Program-made: the position numbers and the translations under genes | The notes under the pieces: generated by a model | Database searches by the model: none | Seen by the model: only the letters and a program-made list of their open reading frames with translations | What the model was told of the DNA's origin: nothing | Origin: Homarus americanus | Lineage: Eukaryota; Arthropoda; Malacostraca; Decapoda; Nephropidae | DNA length: 64,000 bases | Direction: 5' to 3' | Assembly: GCF_018991925.1 (NCBI RefSeq) | Contig: NW_024755055.1 | Span: forward strand, 935,496-999,495 | In this document: piece after piece, positions 56,043-64,000 of the stretch | Position numbering within the stretch: the stretch's first letter is position 1 | Layout of the letters: every line of letters starts with the position of its first letter

Positions 56043-56689
56043 CGTCACCACTTTTCCCGCGTGCCGACCCAAGTATTTCGCGCCAAATTCGCCTCGCTAA
56101 TAAAAACGAAACCAATGATCTGTTTGTGATGAGCAAATGCCCATAAAATCGCATCCAAACTGGTAAAAGGTCAAGCGTTTAGACATTGGCAAATCATAAT
56201 TGAATCATTTGTTGGGGGTAAAATCGAATGGCGGGATGGAATGGTCTTTGCGATTCAGTTTTTTATTATTTTTTTTTATTACGAATATTATTTAGAATCG
56301 CATTTTAAATTCCTTATTGTGGAAAATATTAAGGAAAAAAATATATATAGTTTGATATTTGTGATAGGAATCCATATAAGATTATATACTTATTTTGGTG
56401 ATTAAAATTGAATCGGGGAGGTAATAAGCGTTTAAGAATTAGAAAATCAACATTGAATTAGTTATGATGTTAGAAATTGATAAATACTTGAATGGTGACG
56501 ACGCCCATGTACAATAAACGCCCATAGTTCCCCTACTCCCACTTCCAATCCCCCACGTCCACGCCCACAGTTTCCCACGCCCACGGACACGTTATGCGAC
56601 ATATTCCCAGCAGCGGATCTTTTGGTCATTAAACGTGACCTCTTTGTTTATTGAGAGACGACCCGGTGACACCTTCCTGTGTACCGGGG
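56043..56689. other. AT-rich unique sequence, no gene seen
   Basis: CACGCCCA words near 56500-56590. Otherwise nothing recognisable. Confidence 0.45.
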
Positions 56690-56852
56690 TGTTTTGAGGT
56701 GTATTGGGGTGAACTGGAGTGCTTTAGGGAAAGATTGGGTGTATTTGGGGAAGATTGGGGTGTATTTGGGGAAGGGGTGTATTTGGGGAAGATTGGGTGT
56801 ATTTGGGGAAGATTGGGGTGTATTTGGGGAAGACTGGGGTGTATTTGGGGAA
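56690..56852. repeat. 21-base repeat GTGTATTTGGGGAAGATTGGG
   Basis: Eight units, with length variants in the number of G. The left three are decayed. Confidence 0.93.
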
Positions 56853-57480
56853 TGTAAGCCAACTGCATCGCTTATTACATTGCTCCTGTATAGCGTGTTT
56901 ATGTAGGACTATGTCGCCATGAATTATTACAATCTAGCATCAAAATATATACAAACAGTGTCGTATTAAAGTCTTACCATCTAGTCACCAAAACAAACAA
57001 AAAGTTTCGTATCTATTGCTAGCATTAATCTACATATGTATCCGGATTTAGGTCTCACGAACGGGTATGATAATAAATGGATATAAAAAGGGTCTTATTT
57101 ATTAGCAGCATCGATCGACATATGTAAAGATTAAAGTCTTATGAACTAACCAGCAAAATACGATAAAGAGTGTCGAATATATTGACAAGATCGATAGGGA
57201 AAGACCAAAGTATTTGACTATGAGCTAAAATATATAAATCAGTCATATATTGCTCTATATATACATCAAAAACAAAAATATCAACAAGAATATACTAGAA
57301 TATATAAATAAATAGTATATATTATAAGAGAATCGACTTAAATACGAAATACGTCAAGTCTTACAAACTATGAATGATAATATGACAAAAAGTGTGAGAT
57401 CCGTTACCCACACGAGGGCGGAAAAATGTCCTCCACACCACAACACCAATGACCACACAAAATGACAACAAAAACACCAT
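56853..57480. other. AT-rich sequence with weak internal repeats, no gene seen
   Basis: Units near 100 bases (GTCTTACCATCTAG, GTCTCACGAACG, GTCTTATGAACTA, each followed by AAAATA...AGTGTCG) recur three to four times between 56970 and 57240. Confidence 0.55.
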
Positions 57481-57953
57481 CTGAGAGAAAGAGGGGGGTT
57501 GGGGGGTTAGGAGGGGGAGAGAAAAGGGGGGGGAGAGAAAAGGGAAGCATCTTAGTAGCACCGCAGAGAAGGTTCCCATGTACGGTCGTGTAACAGAAGT
57601 CAAACGAGAAGGGATGGTCATGTACCCGGCAGCCATGTTTGTTGACACAGCCATGTTCGAGGTGACAAGTGGCGAGCGAGATGCGTACACCAAACAATCC
57701 TCGTTACACATTTATTACAGTACTGCGTCTCTGGGCTGTCGTGGGGAAGGGGGGGGAGGGGAGGAGTGGGTGTAGGGGGAAGAGGAGAGGGTGTAGGGGG
57801 TGGGGAGAAGGAAGGAGGAGGGGAAATGTTGGGGATTGATACAAGGGAAGGGGGGAGGGGAAGGAGGTTTGAAGGGGTGTTGGGGTGTACTGCGGTTAGG
57901 TATATCTACGGAACAACTGTTGCGGTTGCTTACTGTGTGGTGGCTATTCTTGC
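57481..57953. repeat. G-rich low-complexity blocks
   Basis: GGGGGG/GAGAAAAGGG at 57490-57545 and GGAGGGGAAGG at 57738-57880, separated by a unique 170-base stretch with no supported exon. Confidence 0.65.
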
Positions 57954-58057
57954 TACACACACACACACACTTGATGAGGGTAACTTATGTATGTGTGTAT
58001 GTAAACGTGTGTGTGTGTGTACTCAGCCACCAGCTAAGGATTATCACCGTCTCATAT

Positions 58058-58093
<36 letters not shown>

Positions 58094-58165
58094 ATATACA
58101 TACATACATACATACATACATACATACATACATAAGTTACCCTCATCAAGGTGTGTGTGCGGGTG
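57954..58165. repeat. Inverted repeat enclosing CA/CATA microsatellites
   Basis: CTTGATGAGGGTAACTTATG (57970-57989) and its exact reverse complement (58131-58150) form arms that extend through CACA/GTGT on the outside and ATG/CAT inside. The loop holds (GT)n, (CA)n at 58061-58089 and (CATA)n at 58096-58130. Confidence 0.93.
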
Positions 58166-58685
58166 TGTGTGGGCGTGTGTGGGCGTGACAAGTGACTACT
58201 AGCTACTGGCAGTAACGACACCTCGCTCTAACTGATAATATCTACTTCCTTCTCCCTCCGTCTCTCTACTCTCCCTTCTTCCCTCTTACTCTCCCTCCTC
58301 CTCTCTCTACCCTCCCTCATTCCCTTTCTCTACCCTCCCTCATTCCCTCTCCCTTCCTACTCCTGTTTAGCATATACTATCCCCATTCCTCCTTTGTTCA
58401 CCTCTTCTCTCCCACCTTACCCTCTTCTCCCCTCCCTCCTTCTCTCCCTGCCCTCTTCTCCCTCCCCTCCTTCTCCCTCCCTTACCTCTTCTCCCTCCCT
58501 CCTTCTCTCCCTCCCTTACCTCTTCTCCCTCCCTCCTTCTCTCCTCCATCTCTCTCACTTTGTTGGTTTAATTACTTGCCATCTTCTTACTGCCGCCTGC
58601 TGCTCCTCTACCACAGTCTACCACACCGCTACCACACTACCACGTACATTAATACCACACAACCACTACGACACTTAATCCAACC
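58166..58685. repeat. Pyrimidine-rich tract, then unique sequence
   Basis: CCCTCCTTCTCTCC and CCTACCCTCCCTCATTCCCT repeats between 58240 and 58560. No gene follows. Confidence 0.8.
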
Positions 58686-58700
58686 ACAACACACACACAC

Positions 58701-58731
<31 letters not shown>
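58686..58731. repeat. (AC)n microsatellite
   Basis: About 22 AC units with one GC interruption. Confidence 0.95.
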
Positions 58732-58814
58732 GCTTCATCATCACGTCACCAACAGGGTGGGGTATCTCCTAAGGACAGCTGTTCGTCCTGTCCTCTGTCT
58801 ATGCATCTGTTCTC

Positions 58815-58875
58815 TGTCCTTATCTGTCTGTCTGTCTGTCTGTTTATCTGTCTGTCTGTCCTGTCTGTCTGTTTT
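58815..58875. repeat. (CTGT)n microsatellite
   Basis: TCTGTCTGTCTG run with TTAT and CCTG interruptions. Confidence 0.93.
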
Positions 58876-59460
58876 CTCTCTTCCACTTCTTTGTTCTCTT
58901 CCTTCCTTCCCTTTCCTGCTTCCCCTTCCTCTTTCCTCTTTCCCTCCCCCTACCCCCCACCTCCCCTACGGATCTTATCAACACAGAAACAAGTAGCAAA
59001 TATATCCCCCCTCCTCCCCTACTATACTCCAGGGGTCGATATGCTATTGAGATTATACCAGATTATACCACCAAACCTCTTTAGTATAACACGAGATTAT
59101 ACATCCTACTGGTCAGAAAATGGATTATACTCTTGTTATATCTTGAGCTGTGATTATGTTAGGTAGTTATTGAGGTGTGTAGAGTATGGTTGTTCGTCGC
59201 GGTTATATTAGCAAACATATTCTTGTGACAGATTATACGGTATGGAATCTATCTATTGATCTATTCTCACTCTACGTTAAAAAAAGGGCAGTTAGGGGAG
59301 ACAAGAGGTAGTTAGTGGTGGTTGAACAAGGTAGTTAGGAGAAAAATAACAAGGGGTTATTGATTGGTGAGATAAGAATGACCAATTGGGTAGTTGGGGC
59401 AGTTAGTGACACTTTTATGACTGATTAAATAAGGTAATTATAGTCAGGATGTAATTATGG
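58876..59460. other. Unique sequence with ATTATAC words, no gene seen
   Basis: GAGATTATAC/AGATTATACC recurs at 59049, 59059, 59091, 59128 and 59230. No coding support. Confidence 0.5.
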
Positions 59461-59690
59461 TTTGGTTAGGGATGTGGGTGGTAAGTGGGTGGTATGTGGG
59501 TGGTGTGTGGGTGGTGTATGGGTGGTGTTGTGGGCGTGGGTGGTGGTGTAGGTGGTCTGTGGTGGTGTGATGGGCGTGGGTCTGGGCGTGGGTCAGGGCG
59601 TGGGTGGTGGTGTAGGTGGTCTGTGGTGGTGTGATGGGCGTGGGTCAGGGCGTGGGTGGCAGGCGTGGGCGGGTGTCCAACAGATGTTCC
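59461..59690. repeat. GTGGGTGGTG repeats, higher-order unit near 67 bases
   Basis: GGTGGTGTAGGTGGTCTGTG plus GTGGTGTGATGGGCGTGGG occurs twice (59540 and 59607) within a G/T-rich stretch. Confidence 0.9.
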
Positions 59691-60085
59691 TCACTGTCAA
59701 CTAACACAGAGATAATCGCTAAATCCCCCCTCCCCCTTCCCCCCACCTCCCCCCTTAAACACCAGCACAGGCGAGTGGGTCATCTCCCCCTCCCTCTCTC
59801 CCCTCCTCACCCCCCACCCTCCTTCACCCTTCATTATCTCACTCTTCATCTCCCCTCACCCTTGCTTTCTCCCCTTCCCCTTCACCCCCTCCTCTAACAC
59901 CCTCCACCCCTTCCTCACCCCCTCCCTCCTGGTATGACCTAACATGACCTGCCTTGTAACCTTAACCCCCTACCTCCTCCCCTCCCCATCAGCCTCTCCC
60001 CCTCCTCCTCCCATTCCTTCCTTACTTCCCCATCACCCTACCCCTTCATCCCTCCTACACCTTCCCCCCTAAGGATCGCTGCAGT
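59691..60085. repeat. C/T-rich low-complexity tract
   Basis: CCCCTCCC and CTCACCCC words with few purines. No gene. Confidence 0.85.
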
Positions 60086-60289
60086 TCCCTTATCCCCACG
60101 GATCATTGGCACGGATCAATAAACCAGATTAATCCCTAAGGTTAGCGTACATGAACAATGATATGAGGGCGGCTGACCCGACTTCACGCCCTGGTTTAAA
60201 CTCGTTCTCAGGTGGTGGTTTACAACGATGTCGGAGTCAACACGGTGGCAGCTGGGCGTGGGTGGGTGGGTGGGTGGGGTGAGGAAGTG
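60086..60289. other. No gene seen
   Basis: Unique spacer; GTGGGTGGGTGG at 60260-60275. Confidence 0.5.
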
Positions 60290-60712
60290 GGTAGGTGTGT
60301 GTGTGTGTGTGTGTGTATACCTGTGTTTGTGTGTACCTGTGTGCGTGTATCTATGTGTGTACTTGTGTGCATACCTGTGGGCTTGTTCCTGGGTACCTGT
60401 GTATGTATGTGTGTGTGTATCTATGTGTGTGCCTGTGTACCTGTGTGTGTGTGCTTATGTATGTACACATGTGCGTGTACCTGTGTGTGTGTTCCTGGGT
60501 GCCTGTGTGTGTACCTGTGTGCTTGTACCTATGTACCTATGTGTGTACCTACGTGTGTATACCTGTGTGTGTGTTCCTGGATACCTGTGTATGTATCTGT
60601 GTGCGTGTGCCTATGTGTGTACCTGGGTGTGTGTGTACCTGTGAGCGTGTTCCTATGTACTTGTGTGTATCTGTGTGCGTGTACCTATGTGTGTACTTGT
60701 GTGTGTGTCATG
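60290..60712. repeat. Cryptic GTGTGTACCTGTGTG repeat
   Basis: (GT)13 followed by 400 bases of TGTGTGTACCTGTGTGCGTG-like units of 14-20 bases. All three forward frames stay open (cysteine/valine-rich), a composition effect. Confidence 0.93.
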
Positions 60713-61584
60713 AGCCCCAGCCAGGGATAGCCATTACCTGTCTGTAAATTATATAAATCATCGCTTTACGAAATTCCGACCAATCAGTGGATTAAATTGT
60801 CAATTATCACCAGGTGTAATTAATTTGACCATTTTTCATCAGTTTGTCCAATGAATTCTAATTGGTGGTTCGGACCAGTAATACGAGGCGCTGATTGGCT
60901 GCCCGATCGACATATAAAACAACATACTGTATAGAGGAAATTTTTTGTGGGATTTTTTAATATTCGCGATAATGGCTGAGAGACGCAAATATTAAACTCC
61001 CGCTAATGTAAACTCGCAGGTTTTAATTCGACTTAATTTTTGCGTTTTAAACTAATTGCTGTGAAATTTGAAAACGTTAAAAAAAACATAAATACATAAC
61101 TAAATTAGCGAACGAATAAATAGTTTAAAAAATATTCATAGGGATTTTTTTAAACTGGATTTTAATTGTAGAAAACATAGCAAAATTAAAAACCTATTAA
61201 AAACTATAACTAGAATTTGTTTCCTTCGCTTTTAAACACAAATAAAAACAAAACACCTAAAGACAACAAAACAAGTAGTAAATATATTCCAAGTCCATAA
61301 ATTCTCAAAAACACCCAAATTTACACCAAAACACTCCCCAAAAAATTCTCAAACAAGAATTTTTTCCCACTTCTCACAAATTCTCAAAAAAAAAATAATC
61401 CAAGCAAGAATTTTTTTCCCGGGGGGTGGTGACCAGTTCATTAATTAGGTGAGATTAATGAGGGAATATAATGAGTTCTATAATGTATTGAGTGTTGTGA
61501 TGGGTTCATTACCTCTTGTCTAATTAGAGCTATCATTATAACCTATAGTAATTACTGTGTGTGGGGTGGGTGTGGGGGAAATAG
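60713..61584. other. AT-rich unique sequence, no gene seen
   Basis: CCAATCAG/CTGATTGG words near 60780-60900 and AAATTCTCAAAAA words near 61295-61390. No coding support. Confidence 0.5.
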
Positions 61585-61690
61585 GGTGGGTATGTATGTA
61601 TGTATGTATGTATGTTTATGTATACTGTAGGTTATGGATAATTAATTACAATGATTGATAGATATATAGATAGATAGATTGATCAGAGGG
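61585..61690. repeat. (TATG)n and (GATA)n microsatellites
   Basis: (TATG)6 at 61590-61614 and GATAGATATATAGATAGATA at 61655-61680. Confidence 0.9.
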
Positions 61691-61889
61691 AGAGAGAAAT
61701 CAACAGCACCAACCAACCAACCCACCAAACCAAAACAATAAAATAAACAAAACCCATCAGAGGGCAACACCGGGTGGTCAGCTGACAGCCCCCGCCACAT
61801 TACACGCTTGAGTGGCGCCAAATTCAAAGTGTGGGTGTCGATAACGCGGGAAAATTAGCGCGCGCATGACACCTAAAGGAGGAACTGAC
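61691..61889. other. No gene seen
   Basis: Unique spacer. Confidence 0.5.
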
Positions 61890-62050
61890 CACTGATGGGG
61901 GTGATGGGGGGTGAGGGATGGGGTGAGGAGGAAGGAGGATAGGGTGATGGGATGTGTGAGGGATGGGGTGATGGGGGTGTGTGAGGGATGGGGTGGGTTG
62001 ATGGGGGTGTGGGGAGGGAGGTGAGGGGGTGTGAGAGAAGGGGGGGTAGA
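61890..62050. repeat. GTGAGGGATGGGGTGATGG repeat
   Basis: Five to six G-rich units of 20-35 bases. Confidence 0.88.
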
Positions 62051-62097
62051 GGCGTGGCGTTGTGTTGTGGAGAGAGAAATGTTTAATTTTAGTGTTG

Positions 62098-62255
62098 AAA
62101 TGACACCACTCACCACCAACACTCACACCAACAGCCCTCACCACCAACACTCACACCAACAGCCCTCACCACCAACAGCCCTCACCACCAACACTCACAG
62201 CAACAGCCCTCACCACCAACACTCACACCAGCAGCCCTCACCACCAACACTCCTC
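62098..62255. repeat. CACCACCAACACTCACACCA repeat
   Basis: Units of 18 and 30 bases (CAACAGCCCTCACCACCAA core) alternate seven times. Confidence 0.93.
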
Positions 62256-62444
62256 CACCACAATAGTTCAGGCCACTTAACGACCCTATGTCTTTACGAG
62301 GCTAGAGGTGGCAATAGGGTCACATGCCATAAACGAGGTCACTAACCACGGCAGCAGGCAGAGGTTAACCGCGGGATCCTGGGTCAAAGGTCACCAGGAG
62401 AGGAGATGGTAAAAAAAAAAAAAAGTGAATCTTCCTGGTTTTGT
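62256..62444. other. No gene seen
   Basis: Unique spacer with an A-run at 62411-62424. Confidence 0.5.
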
Positions 62445-62578
62445 GGTGACGCTGTGGTGGTGGTGATGCTGTGGTGGTGGTGATGCTGTGGTGGTGGTGA
62501 TGCTGTGGTGGTGGTGATGCTGTGGTGGTGGTGATGATGCTGTAGTGATGATGTAGTGATGCTGTGGTGGTGATAAAA
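62445..62578. repeat. 18-base repeat GTGATGCTGTGGTGGTG
   Basis: Five exact units followed by decayed GATGATGCTGTAGTG units. Confidence 0.94.
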
Positions 62579-62790
62579 CTGACTTAAGGTCCTTTGTAAA
62601 TCTTAAATGTCGTATCTTAAGAAGCAAAGGGTAAGATACAAACTAATACGTCATCTTAAGAGAAGAATTAAACTTACGATCGTCAGAGAATCGTGTTAAG
62701 GTATATTCTCACTTATTTCTATTTACGAGAAAAAAATATATGAACTTTACGAAATTTTGGGGGGAATTAAATCGTAGGAGTGATATTTAT
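62579..62790. other. No gene seen
   Basis: Unique spacer; GTATCTTAAGAAGC and CATCTTAAGAGAAG share an inverted TCTTAAGA word. Confidence 0.45.
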
Positions 62791-63170
62791 TTTGTCTTCT
62801 TCCTCCTCCTCTTCCCTCTCTTCCTCCTCCTCTTCCCTCTCTTCCTCCTCCTCTTCCCTCTCTTCCTCCTCCTCTTCCCTCTCTTCCTCCTCCTCCTCCT
62901 CATCCTCTCCCCTTTCCTTCTCTCCTAACTCCCCCTCCTACTCTTCCTCCTCCTCCCTACTCTTCTCTCTTCCTCTTCCGCCTACTCATCCCCTCCTTTC
63001 CTTCCCCCTCCCTCCTCCCCCTCCTCTTCCCCTCCCTACCCTACTGTTTCCCCTTCCCTCCACCTATCCCTCCTCTCCAAACATACTCCCACCTCCCCCC
63101 TCTAAACCTACACCCTCCTTCCCCTCTCTTCCCCTGACCAACTCTTCCTACCCCCCTCCCCCTCCCCCGC
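62791..63170. repeat. 21-base CT repeat and C/T-rich tract
   Basis: TTCCTCCTCCTCTTCCCTCTC is repeated four to five times at 62799-62890, followed by degenerate C/T-rich sequence. Confidence 0.92.
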
Positions 63171-63585
63171 CAAGCCACGTGGGCGCTGGGTCAAAGTTAA
63201 TCTGGATTCAGGATTTATATTACTCCAGCGCTGGATTAACGCGAGGGGGTTTAGTTCACCGGTTTTATTGAGGGGGGAATTTACTAGTGGTTTAACCTGG
63301 GGGGAGGGGGGAGGGGGGCACACGGACCCTCTCGTCCCAAGCTCCTCTATGTTTGTGTGTTTTTTTATAACCTTAACGATGACTCTATCTCGTCCCAAGC
63401 TGGTGTGTGTGTTTGTTTGTGTTTGTTTACATAGACGATGACTCTATATATCTCGTCCCAAGCTGGTGTGTGTGTTTGTTTCTTTGTTTGTCTGTTTGTT
63501 TATGTTTATGTAGTTCATTTCAGAGTGAGTTTTTTGAGGGGGCCAAGATTTGAAGTTTTTTTTTTTAAAGGGGGTATGAAAGAAA
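63171..63585. repeat. Partial duplication around CTCGTCCCAAGCT
   Basis: CTCGTCCCAAGCTGGTGTGT and surrounding GACGATGACTCTATATCTC words occur three times (63331, 63388, 63452), a roughly 60-base repeat with TTTGTTTG tails. No gene. Confidence 0.8.
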
Positions 63586-63800
63586 GATATTTTAGGTGGT
63601 GGTTTTGAAGAGGGTGTGGTTTTGTAGGGTCTTTTGTGGAGAGGGGGCGTGGTTTTGTAGGAGTCTTTGGGGGGGGCGTGGTTTTGTAGTAGTCTTTGGA
63701 GGGGCGTGGTTTTGTAGGAGTCTTTGGGGGGGCGTGGTTTTGTAGGAGTCTTGGGGGGGCGTGGTTTTGATGAGGGTTCCTGTGGCGTGGTTTTGAACGT
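63586..63800. repeat. 27-33-base repeat GGGGCGTGGTTTTGTAGGAG
   Basis: Seven units with the spacer TCTTTGGGG. The number of G varies. Confidence 0.92.
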
Positions 63801-64000
63801 CTGCTACGCGGTTTTGTGTTACGGGTTTGTTTGGGTTTTTAGAAGTAATGTATTTTGGTTTTTTAACGTGTACACTTCAGCACATGTACACACCCTAGGA
63901 TATGTACACCCCAACATACGTACACTCCAACATACGTACACCCAACACATACTGTATAAACCCCAGGATACATACACACAATAACATGTACACCCCACAA
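63801..64000. repeat. ACATACGTACACCC degenerate repeat at window end
   Basis: About seven units of ATACGTACACTCCAAC-like words between 63882 and 64000. The array may continue beyond the window. Confidence 0.8.

Noticed and set aside
57404..57711. Minus-strand frame with repeated NMA-A/TNMA motifs
   Set aside because: Short, with composition-driven repeats (AGCCATGTT twice) and no domain, splice site or homolog recognised.
60212..60747. Cysteine-rich 150-170-residue frames resembling small secreted cysteine-rich proteins
   Set aside because: All three plus frames are open because the DNA is a TGTGTG/ACCTG repeat. Cysteine spacing follows the repeat and there is no signal peptide.
62780..63271. 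Serine-rich 163-codon frame
   Set aside because: Translation of a 21-base TTCCTCCTCCTCTTCCCTCTC-type repeat; composition only.

Overview
This window looks like intergenic or intronic DNA from an arthropod nuclear genome, most likely a decapod crustacean. The reasons are: many interstitial tracts of the arthropod telomere-type pentamer TTAGG/CCTAA; an extreme density of di-, tri- and tetranucleotide microsatellites and minisatellites; fragments of LINEs of a kind common in decapods; and pogo/Tigger-type DNA transposons. No operons, bacterial gene order or complete protein-coding genes were found. Most long open frames are translations of tandem repeats whose period is a multiple of three.

Layout. 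1-1171: 3' end of a retroelement whose protein carries a zinc-knuckle and a restriction-like endonuclease signature. 2528-3606: a defective Tigger-like transposon with a broken transposase N-terminus and an inverted copy of its own right end inside its left end. 3.6-16.3 kb: tandem repeats, including an 800-base AACCA/AACCT satellite, 24-, 16-, 31- and 32-base minisatellites and one 100-N assembly gap inside a TTAGG array. 16.9-20.4 kb: a nest of four minisatellite families and an LTR-like dispersed repeat, with one module (31-base array plus flank) present twice. 20.4-22.1 kb: two LINE fragments fused back to back on opposite strands. 22.5-26.7 kb: three more short transposons with CAG...CTG-like ends and TA target sites, plus an old tandem segmental duplication. 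27-34.2 kb: mostly AT-rich unique sequence, a hAT-type transposase fragment, weak minus-strand exon candidates and the second copy of the LTR-like repeat. 35.1-36.0 kb: a 5'-truncated LINE with an RNase H domain. 36-43 kb: simple repeats and a 1.1-kb array of a 21-base unit.

The best candidate for host coding sequence is a GC-rich exon at 43306-43537 on the plus strand. It has a good start-codon context and a splice donor, and reads as the first coding exon of an unrecognised gene. The following 20 kb would then be its first intron or flanking DNA. That stretch is almost entirely degenerate tandem repeats plus one tRNA-derived SINE-like element at 50358-50489.

Nothing here amounts to a new multi-gene system. 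The most unusual structures are the two pogo-like elements with internally duplicated, inverted arms, the paired 31-base-satellite modules, and a degenerate repeat related to TTAACCCTTTGAG that recurs in three separate clusters. All identifications were made by reading the sequence; no database search was possible.
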